From Bacillota bacterium (GTDB lineage: Bacteria > Bacillota > UBA4882 > UBA10575): 6,634 bases of DNA. Location of the stretch: contig DOID01000167.1 of assembly GCA_003511465.1 (NCBI GenBank), positions 28,981 through 35,614 on the forward strand. The letters run 5' to 3'. Below, piece by piece: positions 1 through 6,464 of this stretch (positions are counted from its first letter, which is position 1; every line of letters begins with the position of its first letter). The notes under the pieces were generated by a model. That model saw only the letters and a program-made list of their open reading frames with translations, had not been told where the DNA came from and did not search any database. A program made the translations under genes and the position numbers.

Positions 1-225
1 CAGCAAAATGCCGCGATGGTTGAAGAACTAACTTCTTCTTGTGAATCCTTAAACGCGGAAGCGGAAAATCTTCGTCATTTGGTTGATACTTTTAAACTTG
101 ACGACAATAGCCGGGGATTGACAAAAACCTCCGCGCGAAACCCATTAAGCCCAACCGCAAAAGTGACCGGAACTTCGGTGCAAATGAATAACCGCTTTAT
201 CGAGGATCGGATTGACCACTTCTAG
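1..225 (+). CDS. Methyl-accepting chemotaxis protein, C-terminal fragment (5' end outside window)
   Basis: The reading frame is open from the first base and ends at TAG (223-225), giving 74 residues of a protein that begins upstream. The first residues, QQNAAMVEELTSSCESLNAE, followed by a helix ending LVDTFKL, match the usual end of an MCP cytoplasmic signalling domain (typically QNAALVEE...LxxxVxxFKL). This is the membrane-distal coiled coil, after which most MCPs have only a short tail. Here about 40 more residues follow, rich in Ser, Thr, Asn and Pro and probably disordered. The last residues (FIEDRIDHF) do not form the NWETF-type pentapeptide that tethers CheR and CheB in some receptors. 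The ligand-binding and transmembrane parts lie outside the window, so the stimulus cannot be inferred. It is followed 77 bases later by cheA, so it is probably a receptor for this same pathway. Confidence 0.88.
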   Translation, partial: QQNAAMVEELTSSCESLNAEAENLRHLVDTFKLDDNSRGLTKTSARNPLSPTAKVTGTSVQMNNRFIEDRIDHF

Positions 226-302
226 GTCACCTAAAGGGAAGAACTTAGTTCTAAAGAGTACCAGGAAATATAGAAATTGCTTTAGTTTAAGGGGTTGAAA
301 AA
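226..302 (+). other. Short MCP-cheA intergenic gap
   Basis: This stretch holds only a weak small inverted repeat (AGAAC/GTTCT, 240-252) and the cheA ribosome binding site. I see no convincing promoter or terminator, which supports co-transcription of the MCP gene and cheA. Confidence 0.5.
289..294 (+). promoter_or_regulatory. Ribosome binding site of cheA
   Basis: AAGGGG lies 8 bases before the ATG at 303. It supports that start, which also places the HPt domain at the very N-terminus as usual. No convincing promoter is visible in the 77-base gap after the MCP gene, which fits read-through from upstream. Confidence 0.6.
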
Positions 303-2291
303 ATGACCGATCATGACAATCTTCTTCTTGATGAAGACCTTATAACCGCGTTTATCGCTGAAACCAGCGAGCAAATTGAAAGGTTAGTGCAGATCTTACT
401 AGACATTGAAACAAACACTGATCGGCAAGAGGAATTTATCGACGAACTGTTTCGGCTTGCCCATAATATCAAAGGTTCTTCCGGAGTGGTCGGACTTACT
501 GAAGTATCAAAAGTCATGCATGAAATTGAAAATCTTTTCTCCGCGGTTCGAAACGGACAGTATTCCCTCGACAACAGCGCAATTGACTTATTACTCTCTT
601 TTACCGACGACTTTAGTGCTTTTCTTGAGAAAAAGATCGGGACTGCTACTTTTAATGGTGCGGAATGGCTGGAAAAGCTCAAACAACTAAAAAAAAGTGA
701 CTCCTCCGATCGGCAAACACAACTTATTGATCCCCCTCTGATCCTCACTCCAGAAGATAAAGCGAAGGTCAATGCCTGGCAAGAAGAGGGAAAAACCGTC
801 TATGAAATCAACCTTGACTTCACCCCGGAGGCAAAGATGCGTAGCGTCTCCGTGGTTATTTTTCTTCGCTTTATTCGCAACTACGGAACCGTGCTCACGA
901 CAGCACCTACTGAGGATCGGATGGGTGATGAGAATTATTCCACCTTCAAAGTGGTAATCTTTGCCGAACACCGCTTTACTACGGAGGACGAAAATCACAT
1001 CATCAATTATCCCATCAACCAAGAGGTCACAGGGATCTCCATCCGTGAATGGCAGTATCGAAAAGAAGGTGCCGAAAGCGGCGTTAATCAGATTAGCGAA
1101 CCCGGGGATCACGGTTCCGCCGCTCAAACTATCCGTGTAAATTCCGATCGCATTGATAAGGTCATTAATCAAATCGGAAAGCTTCTTACCCTAAAGACCA
1201 GCCTCTCCCAACTTTACGAAAACGGTTATCAAGGAAAATCCACCTGGGAACAGTTTTCTAAATGTATCCAGGAGCTGGAGCAGACCGTCTCTACACTCCA
1301 AACAGACACCATGGATCTGCGGATGATTCCTGTACGGCATCTCTTTGCCCGCTTTCCGAAAATTGTCCGCGATCTCACTAAAAAGTTGGGGAAAAAAGTG
1401 GAGTTGCATTTTGTCGGAGAAGATACGGAGATCGACAAACACATCGCTGAAGAGCTCATTGATGCCCTCACTCACCTACTCCGTAATGCGGTGGATCATG
1501 GGCTTGAAGATACAGAAACACGCAAAGCCCAAGGGAAAGATCCCGTTGGGCATATCACGATGAGCGCACGACAGGAAGGGAGCCACATCGTGATCAGTGT
1601 GTCCGAAGATGGTCGCGGACTTAACCTGGAGAAAATCCGGGAGAAAGCACTCTTGCTCGGGATCATCTCCGAAAGTGATTCTTTGAGCCCTGAAGAGACC
1701 ATCCGCCTGATCTTTGCGCCTGGTTTTTCTACCTCCGAAAAGGTCAGCGCAGTCTCCGGGCGCGGTGTGGGGATGGATGTCGTTAAGACTAATCTACAGA
1801 AAATCCAAGGCGAAATCGATGTCCGTACCAAACCGGGTAAAGGTACAACATTTTTGCTAAAAGTTCCTTTGACTTTAGCGATCATTCAATCATTTATGGT
1901 TAAAATCGGTGGACAAATCTTCGGCATCCCGGTAACCGACATTGTCCAAAGCATTGTCATTAAAGAAACCGAAATCCACAAAATCAGTGGCCAAAGCCTT
2001 TATTATCGTTTCCCCGAAACCATCCCTTTAGTAGACTTAGGTAATTATTTTCAGTTCCCGCTGAATCAGGACAAAAGTAGAATTCCCGTTGTGATCGTCA
2101 ATTACGGACGTGGTCGCGTCGGTTTTATCGTTGAGGAGCTAATCGGACTGGAAGATATTATGATTAAACCGATTAATAAAGCCCTGGGTGAGCAAGACCA
2201 AATTGCCGGTGCCGCGCTGCTAGGCAACGGGAAAATCGGGCTCATCCTTAATCACCAGCACATTGCCAGGCAGGCGCTGAATATTGAGTAA
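303..2291 (+). CDS. cheA: Chemotaxis histidine kinase CheA
   Basis: A 662-residue CheA, normal in length for the family. P1 (HPt, about 5-110) has the phospho-accepting His54 in RLAHNIKGSSG. A charged linker follows. A P2-like ferredoxin-fold segment lies at about 160-252, expected to dock CheY/CheB. P3, the dimerisation helices, starts at about 276 and ends near the conserved DLRMIPV segment (338-344). P4, the ATPase domain, has the N box with Asn395 (LLRNAVDHG), the G1 box at 435-439, FAPGFST at 471-477 and the G2 box SGRGVGM at 485-491. P5, the CheW-like SH3 domain that couples to receptors, runs from about 526 to 660. The G1 box reads EDGRG where CheA normally has DDGRG, so the adenine-contacting Asp is replaced by Glu435; all other signature residues are intact. 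The ATG start has an AAGGGG Shine-Dalgarno sequence at 289-294, 8 bases upstream. cheR follows after 23 bases. Family and domain assignment is secure; activity with Glu435 is uncertain. Confidence 0.97.
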   Translation: MTDHDNLLLDEDLITAFIAETSEQIERLVQILLDIETNTDRQEEFIDELFRLAHNIKGSSGVVGLTEVSKVMHEIENLFSAVRNGQYSLDNSAIDLLLSFTDDFSAFLEKKIGTATFNGAEWLEKLKQLKKSDSSDRQTQLIDPPLILTPEDKAKVNAWQEEGKTVYEINLDFTPEAKMRSVSVVIFLRFIRNYGTVLTTAPTEDRMGDENYSTFKVVIFAEHRFTTEDENHIINYPINQEVTGISIREWQYRKEGAESGVNQISEPGDHGSAAQTIRVNSDRIDKVINQIGKLLTLKTSLSQLYENGYQGKSTWEQFSKCIQELEQTVSTLQTDTMDLRMIPVRHLFARFPKIVRDLTKKLGKKVELHFVGEDTEIDKHIAEELIDALTHLLRNAVDHGLEDTETRKAQGKDPVGHITMSARQEGSHIVISVSEDGRGLNLEKIREKALLLGIISESDSLSPEETIRLIFAPGFSTSEKVSAVSGRGVGMDVVKTNLQKIQGEIDVRTKPGKGTTFLLKVPLTLAIIQSFMVKIGGQIFGIPVTDIVQSIVIKETEIHKISGQSLYYRFPETIPLVDLGNYFQFPLNQDKSRIPVVIVNYGRGRVGFIVEELIGLEDIMIKPINKALGEQDQIAGAALLGNGKIGLILNHQHIARQALNIE

Positions 2292-2305
2292 TCTCGTTAA
2301 TATGC

Positions 2306-2310
2306 GGAGG
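2306..2310 (+). promoter_or_regulatory. Ribosome binding site of cheR
   Basis: GGAGG lies 4 bases before the ATG at 2315 (GCGGAGGAGACATG). It is a strong match in the 23-base cheA-cheR gap and fixes the cheR start. Confidence 0.75.
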
Positions 2311-2314
2311 AGAC

Positions 2315-3154
2315 ATGAAGCCAAGTTTAAATAGACTAGCCTTAACCCCCCCCACGGATCAGGAGATTCGGGAGCTTTGCCAAATCATCAATGAAACCCT
2401 CGGCTTTAAATATACGCTCCAGAAAAAATACCTGATTACAAACCGCCTAAATAAACGCCTGTCCGAACTGGGTATTGAGCATTATCAAGCCTACCTGACC
2501 CTCCTCCGGCAGGAGCCGTTGGAACGAGATTTCTTTTGTGAATTAGTAACGACCAATGTAACGAAATTTTATCGAGAAACCATTCAGTTTGAACTGCTGG
2601 CGGAGAAACTCCTCCCCCAACTCGCGGAAACAAAAAAAGGAACCAAAAAAATGCGGTGTTGGTCGGCCGGCTGTTCTTCCGGAGAAGAAGCCTATAGTAT
2701 AGCGATCACCTGCCGAGAAACCTTAGGTACGGATTGGGATATAAAGGTTTTGGCCACCGACATCAATTCTGCACAACTGAAAATCGGCAGTGCGGGTATT
2801 TATTCGACCGAAAAGGTGGATTCTGTACCGAAAAAATGGCGGGCCAAGTATTTCCTCCCCCATCAGTCCGAACATCACTTCCAGATTACCCCGCAGCTAA
2901 GAAAAGATGTGATCTTTCGGTTGGCCAATTTAATGGATATAAATTCCCTTCCGGCCACAGTCCATCTGGATTTTATCATGTGCCGCAATGTCTTTATCTA
3001 TCTATCAAAAGAGGCCCGTGCGCAAATCCTTGACCATTTTTATTCCCGGTTAAACGCCGGTGGTTACCTTTTGCTCGGTCACTCCGAATCCATTGACCCT
3101 GACTTTCGTCACTACTGGCTACCCTTGGGTAAATCAATTTATAGGAAAAGGTAG
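2315..3154 (+). CDS. cheR: Chemotaxis protein methyltransferase CheR
   Basis: A 279-residue SAM-dependent glutamate O-methyltransferase that methylates conserved glutamates on MCP signalling helices, driving adaptation. The N-terminal helical domain (about 11-80) ends in TNVTKFYRE (80-88), the family's TxFFRE motif with Tyr in place of the second Phe. The SAM-binding glycine loop is SAGCSSGEEAYS (117-128). ATDI (147-150) supplies the acidic residue expected to contact SAM. DFIMCRNVFIYL (219-230) and GHSES (255-259) are the other conserved CheR segments. Length is normal (E. coli CheR is about 286). There is no TPR or other extension. The ATG start is preceded by GGAGG at 2306-2310. cheB begins 8 bases after the TAG stop, so coupled translation is likely. 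An 8-base C run (2346-2353) lies in codons 11-13. Confidence 0.97.
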   Translation: MKPSLNRLALTPPTDQEIRELCQIINETLGFKYTLQKKYLITNRLNKRLSELGIEHYQAYLTLLRQEPLERDFFCELVTTNVTKFYRETIQFELLAEKLLPQLAETKKGTKKMRCWSAGCSSGEEAYSIAITCRETLGTDWDIKVLATDINSAQLKIGSAGIYSTEKVDSVPKKWRAKYFLPHQSEHHFQITPQLRKDVIFRLANLMDINSLPATVHLDFIMCRNVFIYLSKEARAQILDHFYSRLNAGGYLLLGHSESIDPDFRHYWLPLGKSIYRKR

Positions 3155-3162
3155 GTATCTCC

Positions 3163-4221
3163 ATGAAAAACAAACCTCCATACCGGGTACTTGTGATCGA
3201 CGATTCTGCTTTTATCCGCCAGTTTCTGACCAGGATTATTAATCAAAACCAAGATCTAAAAGTCATCGCCACCGCTGCTGATCCGTTAAAAGCCATGGAG
3301 ATTCTGAAAAAAACCGAAGTGGATGTTATTACCTTGGATATAGAGATGCCTAATATGGACGGGTTGCAATTTCTAAAACAGCTAATGCACTTCCGTCCCC
3401 TCCCAGTGGTCATGATCAGTTCATGGACCCAAGAAGACAGTGAGATGGCTGTCCAAGCTCTCGCGTTAGGAGCCGTTGATATTATCGCTAAACCCACCTT
3501 GGGGTTACGCATTGGCATGGAGAAACTTAAAGACGAAATCATCACTAAAATCAAAACGGCCACCCAAGCTAGGGTGGGCCGTTTCCCTTCATCACCAAAA
3601 GTCGCCCCCCCTCCCCTCTCGGTGGCGGACAACAAAGGGCTAAAAGTGACCACCGATAAAGTCATCGCCATTGGGGCGTCAACTGGAGGAACCGTGGCCA
3701 TCACCGAAATCTGCCAGCAGTTACGACCTAATGTCCCCGGGATCCTGATTATTCAACATTTACCGGCCATGTTCACCACCTCTTTTGCCGCGTCGCTTAA
3801 TAATACGACGCGGATCCAAGTCAAAGAGGCAGAGGATGGCGAACAGATCACTTCCGGTCTGGCTTTGGTCGTGCCTGGTGATAAAAATCTCACGATCCGA
3901 AAAAGTGGTGCCAAATACCTGGTAAAGCTGGGACCAAAACTCGATGTTTCGATCTATAACCCCAGCATCAATCATACGCTCCATTCCGTCGCAGAAGTTG
4001 CCGGAGTTAACGCCATGGGAGTGATTCTCACCGGAATGGGTAACGACGGGGCCGACGGGCTAAAAGCCATGCGTGATAACGGCGCTTATACCATCGCTCA
4101 GGACGAAAAAACTTCCGTCATTTATGGAATGCCCCTGCGCGCATGGGAAAATAAAGGGGCTGCTAAACAAGTGCCGTTACCAGAGATCGCCGAAGAGATC
4201 CACCATTGGGCCGGGATTTAA
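3163..4221 (+). CDS. cheB: Chemotaxis response regulator protein-glutamate methylesterase CheB
   Basis: A 352-residue two-domain protein that removes methyl groups from (and deamidates) MCP glutamates/glutamines when phosphorylated by CheA. The receiver domain (about 7-125) has the acidic pair Asp13-Asp14 in VIDDSAF, the phospho-acceptor Asp59 in TLDIEMPNMDGL, and Lys110 in IIAKP. A variable linker (about 130-163) contains a proline/serine-rich stretch. The methylesterase domain (about 165-350) has Ser173 in GASTGG, His199 in IIQHLP and Asp295 in GMGNDGADG. The Ser-His and His-Asp distances (26 and 96 residues) equal those of Salmonella CheB (Ser164, His190, Asp286), so the catalytic triad is intact. 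The start has only a weak AGGTAGGT-type site overlapping the cheR stop, consistent with translational coupling across the 8-base gap. It is the last gene of the operon; a hairpin lies 29 bases beyond the stop. Confidence 0.97.
   Translation: MKNKPPYRVLVIDDSAFIRQFLTRIINQNQDLKVIATAADPLKAMEILKKTEVDVITLDIEMPNMDGLQFLKQLMHFRPLPVVMISSWTQEDSEMAVQALALGAVDIIAKPTLGLRIGMEKLKDEIITKIKTATQARVGRFPSSPKVAPPPLSVADNKGLKVTTDKVIAIGASTGGTVAITEICQQLRPNVPGILIIQHLPAMFTTSFAASLNNTTRIQVKEAEDGEQITSGLALVVPGDKNLTIRKSGAKYLVKLGPKLDVSIYNPSINHTLHSVAEVAGVNAMGVILTGMGNDGADGLKAMRDNGAYTIAQDEKTSVIYGMPLRAWENKGAAKQVPLPEIAEEIHHWAGI
3554..3584 (+). repeat. Imperfect inverted repeat inside the cheB linker
   Basis: The arms 3554-3565 and 3572-3584 pair over 12 bp with one bulged G (3576), leaving a 6-base loop. 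The stem is GC-rich in its middle. It falls in codons for the non-conserved linker between the receiver and esterase domains, so protein constraint is weak there. It is followed by a pyrimidine-rich run (TTTCCCTTC) but no true U-tract. No role can be assigned. Confidence 0.6.
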
Positions 4222-4250
4222 AAGGAACCGTTAGACATCGAACTGATCAA

Positions 4251-4302
4251 AAGATCACACTCCATAAGGTATTTTTATACCTATATTATGAAGTGTGATC
4301 TT
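4251..4302. terminator. Long imperfect hairpin between convergent cheB and uraA, possible bidirectional terminator
   Basis: The outer arms 4251-4261 and 4292-4302 are perfect 11-bp complements. After a C/A mismatch, CATAA (4263-4267) pairs with TTATG (4286-4290), and GGTAT pairs with ATACC around a TTTT loop (4273-4276), leaving a small A/T bulge on the right. It lies 29 bases after the cheB stop and 41 bases after the uraA stop, where a terminator is expected. The U-tract is poor: none on the + strand and only CTTTT on the - strand. It may act as a bidirectional terminator, an mRNA 3'-end stabiliser, or be a small palindromic repeat element. Confidence 0.45.
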
Positions 4303-4343
4303 AGATATTGATACCTCTAGCCCAGATTTGCGGCAGGGGTTGT

Positions 4344-5705
4344 TTATTTTTTCTCTTCACCCAGACTCAACACCAAGTTGAGGAGGATACCGAAGATAGC
4401 GGCACCGGCAATACAGGGTATTTCCAAGCCGAAGAAGGGAATGTTCCCGCCGAAGGCATATTGTCCGCCAACCCCAATCACCATAATGGTGGCGATCACG
4501 GCAATGTTTTTGGCGCTGAACATATCCACCTTTTTCTCCATCATAATCGCAATTCCCTGGGCGGCAATGGCACCAAACAAGTAAATCTCCAGTCCACCAA
4601 TGACAGGGGTAGGAATGGCATAGATGGCATTAATCAATGGTGTGAAGCAGGAGATAATCATGGCCATCAAAGCTGCCGCAATCAGCACCGGAATGGAAAA
4701 CACCTTGGTAATCGCCATGGCGCTGATGTTCTCTCCGTAGTTGGTCCCCGCCGGACCGCCGATAAAACCAGCCACAATATCACCAATCCCGTCGCCAATC
4801 AGGTTAAGCCCCAGTTTACTAGAGATATCATATTTTTTGGCGCTTTTTTTCTTTCGAGCCAGGTCATTAACGTAAATATCAAGCTGATAAACGTGGGCCG
4901 TTGATTCGGGAATGGTTGCAATCGCAATCGGCATAATGGCCGCCACCGCCACCCAGGAAGGTTTAGGTAAGGTAAAGAGCGGTAAAGCAAAAAGGCTGCT
5001 ATTGACCGTATCCGGTAAGAATTTGAAAAAATCTAGGCCGGTAGAGGCACGAACGATAAACGCGGTGAGACAGCCGACAATCGGGCCTAATAAAAGAGGC
5101 AACTGCCGCCAAAACCCCTTAAGGTAGACGGAGAACAAGATGGTCGAAAGTAAGGTGAGCAGGGAGATTCCCCAAGCCCAGTTTGAAGCCATTGCTTTCG
5201 CCGCTTCCGGTAAATTAGCCGGAATGGCTGCCGCATCACCCATGGCATTCGCTGCTAAAGTAAGACCGATGGCCATAGCAATCGGGCCGGTAACGGTAGC
5301 CGGCAATACTTTATCGATGGAATCTTTTCCAAACCTGTTGACAATCAGCCCGGCCGCAATCGAAACAAAACCAGACATCACAATCCCAAACTGGGCAACG
5401 GCAATTTTTTCGTTCAGAGTATACCCGGCCAGCGCTTCTGAGGCCATCAGTCCAGCAATGGCCGGTAGATAAGAGAAACTAGAACCGTAATATAGGGGCA
5501 ATTGCTTTTTGGTCACTAAAATAAAGCAGATGGTCGCCAAACCGCTGGCAAAAATCGTGGTCGAAACATGGAACCCGGTGAGGAGGGCTACCGTAACCGT
5601 AGCGGGAAACATGACGATTACTTGTTGGATCGCATACAAAAGCAGCTTCCAAAAGGATGGTTGCTCATCCGGTAGATAACCAATGACTTGTTTTTCTGAA
5701 GACAT
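4344..5705 (-). CDS. uraA: Uracil permease (NCS2/nucleobase:cation symporter family)
   Basis: A 453-residue polytopic inner-membrane protein of the UraA/PyrP group, importing uracil with protons for salvage. It opens with GYLPDEQPSFWKLLLYAIQQ, typical of Firmicutes family members, followed by many hydrophobic segments consistent with the 14-helix NCS2 fold. The substrate-site residues of E. coli UraA (Glu241, His245, Glu290) have clear counterparts: Glu267 and His271 in PESTAH, and Glu325 in the NAT signature TNYGENIS. Between these two motifs the protein is about 9 residues longer than E. coli UraA, with a Lys-rich loop (LARKKKSAKKYD, 282-293). Total length is slightly above the usual 430-440. 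The ATG is preceded by GGGAGG at 5714-5719, 8 bases away. It lies downstream of pyrR, which favours uracil over xanthine as substrate. A strong hairpin separates it from pyrR. Confidence 0.93.
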   Translation of the reverse strand: MSSEKQVIGYLPDEQPSFWKLLLYAIQQVIVMFPATVTVALLTGFHVSTTIFASGLATICFILVTKKQLPLYYGSSFSYLPAIAGLMASEALAGYTLNEKIAVAQFGIVMSGFVSIAAGLIVNRFGKDSIDKVLPATVTGPIAMAIGLTLAANAMGDAAAIPANLPEAAKAMASNWAWGISLLTLLSTILFSVYLKGFWRQLPLLLGPIVGCLTAFIVRASTGLDFFKFLPDTVNSSLFALPLFTLPKPSWVAVAAIMPIAIATIPESTAHVYQLDIYVNDLARKKKSAKKYDISSKLGLNLIGDGIGDIVAGFIGGPAGTNYGENISAMAITKVFSIPVLIAAALMAMIISCFTPLINAIYAIPTPVIGGLEIYLFGAIAAQGIAIMMEKKVDMFSAKNIAVIATIMVIGVGGQYAFGGNIPFFGLEIPCIAGAAIFGILLNLVLSLGEEKK

Positions 5706-5713
5706 TATTAATT

Positions 5714-5719
5714 CCTCCC
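5714..5719 (-). promoter_or_regulatory. Ribosome binding site of uraA
   Basis: On the - strand GGGAGG sits 8 bases before the ATG at 5705-5703. It is a strong match and fixes the uraA start. Confidence 0.75.
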
Positions 5720-5768
5720 ATTTTCAGTTCATATGAAGACGCCTGCTTAAAGCGTTTTCTCCCCTCAT

Positions 5769-5808
5769 AAAAACTCCTTTGATTGAATCATCAATCAAAG
5801 GAGTTTTT
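5769..5808 (-). terminator. Perfect 18-bp hairpin between pyrR and uraA, intrinsic terminator
   Basis: The arms 5769-5786 and 5791-5808 are exact 18-base reverse complements around a 4-base loop. Read on the - strand, the stem ends in GGAGTTTTT, so the U-run forms part of the stem. It begins 12 bases after the pyrR stop and ends 63 bases before the uraA start. No PyrR binding-loop sequence lies beside it. It should reduce read-through from pyrR into uraA or define the pyrR 3' end. With a T-run on both strands it could work in either direction, but no + strand gene reads into it. Confidence 0.85.
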
Positions 5809-5820
5809 GCGTTTTAAGAA

Positions 5821-6363
5821 TCAGGATTCCAAGATGACCACACTCTCGGCGCCATCCACTTCCTGTAGCTTTACTTGGATCACTTCCCGTTTGGAAGTGG
5901 GCACATTTTTACCGATATAATCGGCTCGGATCGGTAACTCCCGGTGTCCGCGGTCAATTAACACCGCCAGCTGAATCATACTCGGCCGACCTAGATCCAT
6001 CAGCGCATCCAAAGCGGCCCGCACCGTCCGACCGGTATAGAGCACATCATCCACTAAAACTACCTTTTTTGCATCAATCGGAAACGGAACGATGCTACGG
6101 TGAACCACCGGCTGGGGCGAGACCAAGGTTAGATCATCCCGGTAGAAAGTAATATCCAGGGTGCCAACGGGAATCTCCTTTTTTTCGTGTTCTTTGATTA
6201 GTTCCGCTAAGCGCTGGGCCAGCGGCACTCCCCGGGTGCGGATCCCGATTAAGACCAGATCCTGAACGCCCTTATTTCGTTCGGTAATTTCATGGGAAAG
6301 ACGATACAAAGCTCGACGCAGATTCTCACCATCCATAACCTGTGCTTTTACTTTATCCACCAC
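5821..6363 (-). CDS. pyrR: PyrR, pyrimidine operon attenuation regulator / uracil phosphoribosyltransferase
   Basis: PyrR binds UMP/UTP and then grips a specific loop in pyr mRNA leaders, favouring the terminator; it also makes UMP from uracil and PRPP. The PRPP-binding signature is VVLVDDVLYTGRTVRAA. The opening (KAQVMDGENLRRALYRLSHEI.ERNKG), LVLIGIRTRGVPLA and LIDRGHRELPI are hallmark PyrR segments. Length (about 180) is normal. Start choice: an upstream in-frame GTG at 6369-6367 overlaps the AGGAGG at 6374-6369 and cannot be served by it. The GTGs at 6363 (5-base spacing) and 6360 (8-base spacing) are both well placed; I give 6363, and 6360 is equally possible. The stop is TGA. An attenuator carrying a PyrR site immediately precedes the gene, so it is predicted to repress itself. 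uraA lies downstream. Confidence 0.95.
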   Translation of the reverse strand: MVDKVKAQVMDGENLRRALYRLSHEITERNKGVQDLVLIGIRTRGVPLAQRLAELIKEHEKKEIPVGTLDITFYRDDLTLVSPQPVVHRSIVPFPIDAKKVVLVDDVLYTGRTVRAALDALMDLGRPSMIQLAVLIDRGHRELPIRADYIGKNVPTSKREVIQVKLQEVDGAESVVILES

Positions 6364-6368
6364 CGTCA

Positions 6369-6374
6369 CCTCCT
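6369..6374 (-). promoter_or_regulatory. Ribosome binding site of pyrR
   Basis: AGGAGG on the - strand overlaps the first possible GTG (6369-6367), so initiation must be at the GTG at 6363 or 6360. It starts only a few bases after the terminator U-run, so the terminated leader RNA stops before or at this site. Confidence 0.8.
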
Positions 6375-6378
6375 AAAG

Positions 6379-6411
6379 AAAAAACCTTCCACCGCAAGGC
6401 AGGAAGGTTTT
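6379..6411 (-). terminator. Intrinsic terminator of the PyrR attenuator
   Basis: On the - strand a 10-bp stem AAAACCTTCC (6411-6402) / GGAAGGTTTT (6390-6381) closes an 11-base loop that can extend the stem with GCC/GGT. It runs straight into TTTTTT (6384-6379), then C and TTT. It lies directly upstream of the pyrR ribosome binding site. Its 5' arm is also the 3' arm of the alternative antiterminator (6396-6464), so the two folds exclude each other. Confidence 0.9.
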
Positions 6412-6464
6412 AGTTCTTAACTTCAAGGATTGTTAAAGTATAAGAATTGCTCCTTACCAGCCTC
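6396..6464 (-). promoter_or_regulatory. Antiterminator fold of the pyrR leader
   Basis: In the - strand RNA, GAGGC.GG.AAGG (6464-6452) pairs with CCTTCC.GCCTT (6407-6396), with one U/U mismatch and one bulged U. A second helix forms between TTCTTA (6446-6441) and TAAGAA (6419-6414). The 3' arm takes over the 5' arm of the terminator. The 5' arm includes GAGGCT, the 3' half of the PyrR binding loop. PyrR binding would therefore block this fold and let the terminator form, as known for Bacillus pyr attenuators. The pairing was read by eye; energies were not computed. Confidence 0.75.

Noticed and set aside
687..1172. 161-codon open frame on the - strand within cheA
   Set aside because: It lies antisense to the P2 region of cheA, has no ribosome site and no recognisable domain.
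2637..2653. Internal translation start in cheR (AAGGA then ATG at 2651)
   Set aside because: Spacing is acceptable, but the A/G-rich Lys codons explain the match and a product lacking the N-terminal helical domain has no precedent I can cite.
4251..4302. Complete MITE or insertion sequence
   Set aside because: No target-site duplication is visible beside the arms and no transposase is nearby; a second copy would be needed to support mobility.
4316..4352. Possible + strand terminator for cheB (short stem then T-rich run)
   Set aside because: The stem is only about 6 pairs with several G-U pairs and a 13-base loop; the T-run is better explained by the Lys/Glu codons at the end of uraA.
4308..4904. 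198-codon open frame on the + strand
   Set aside because: It is antisense to uraA, whose membrane protein with intact NAT motifs explains the region. The encoded peptide is His/Asn/Gly-rich, typical of a complement-strand shadow, and it has no ribosome site.
5821..5828. Half match to the PyrR loop (AATCCTGA, - strand) at the pyrR stop codon
   Set aside because: The first eight positions fit ARUCCNGN, but the next six (TTCTTA) do not fit GAGGYU and no loop stem forms, so it is not a PyrR site.
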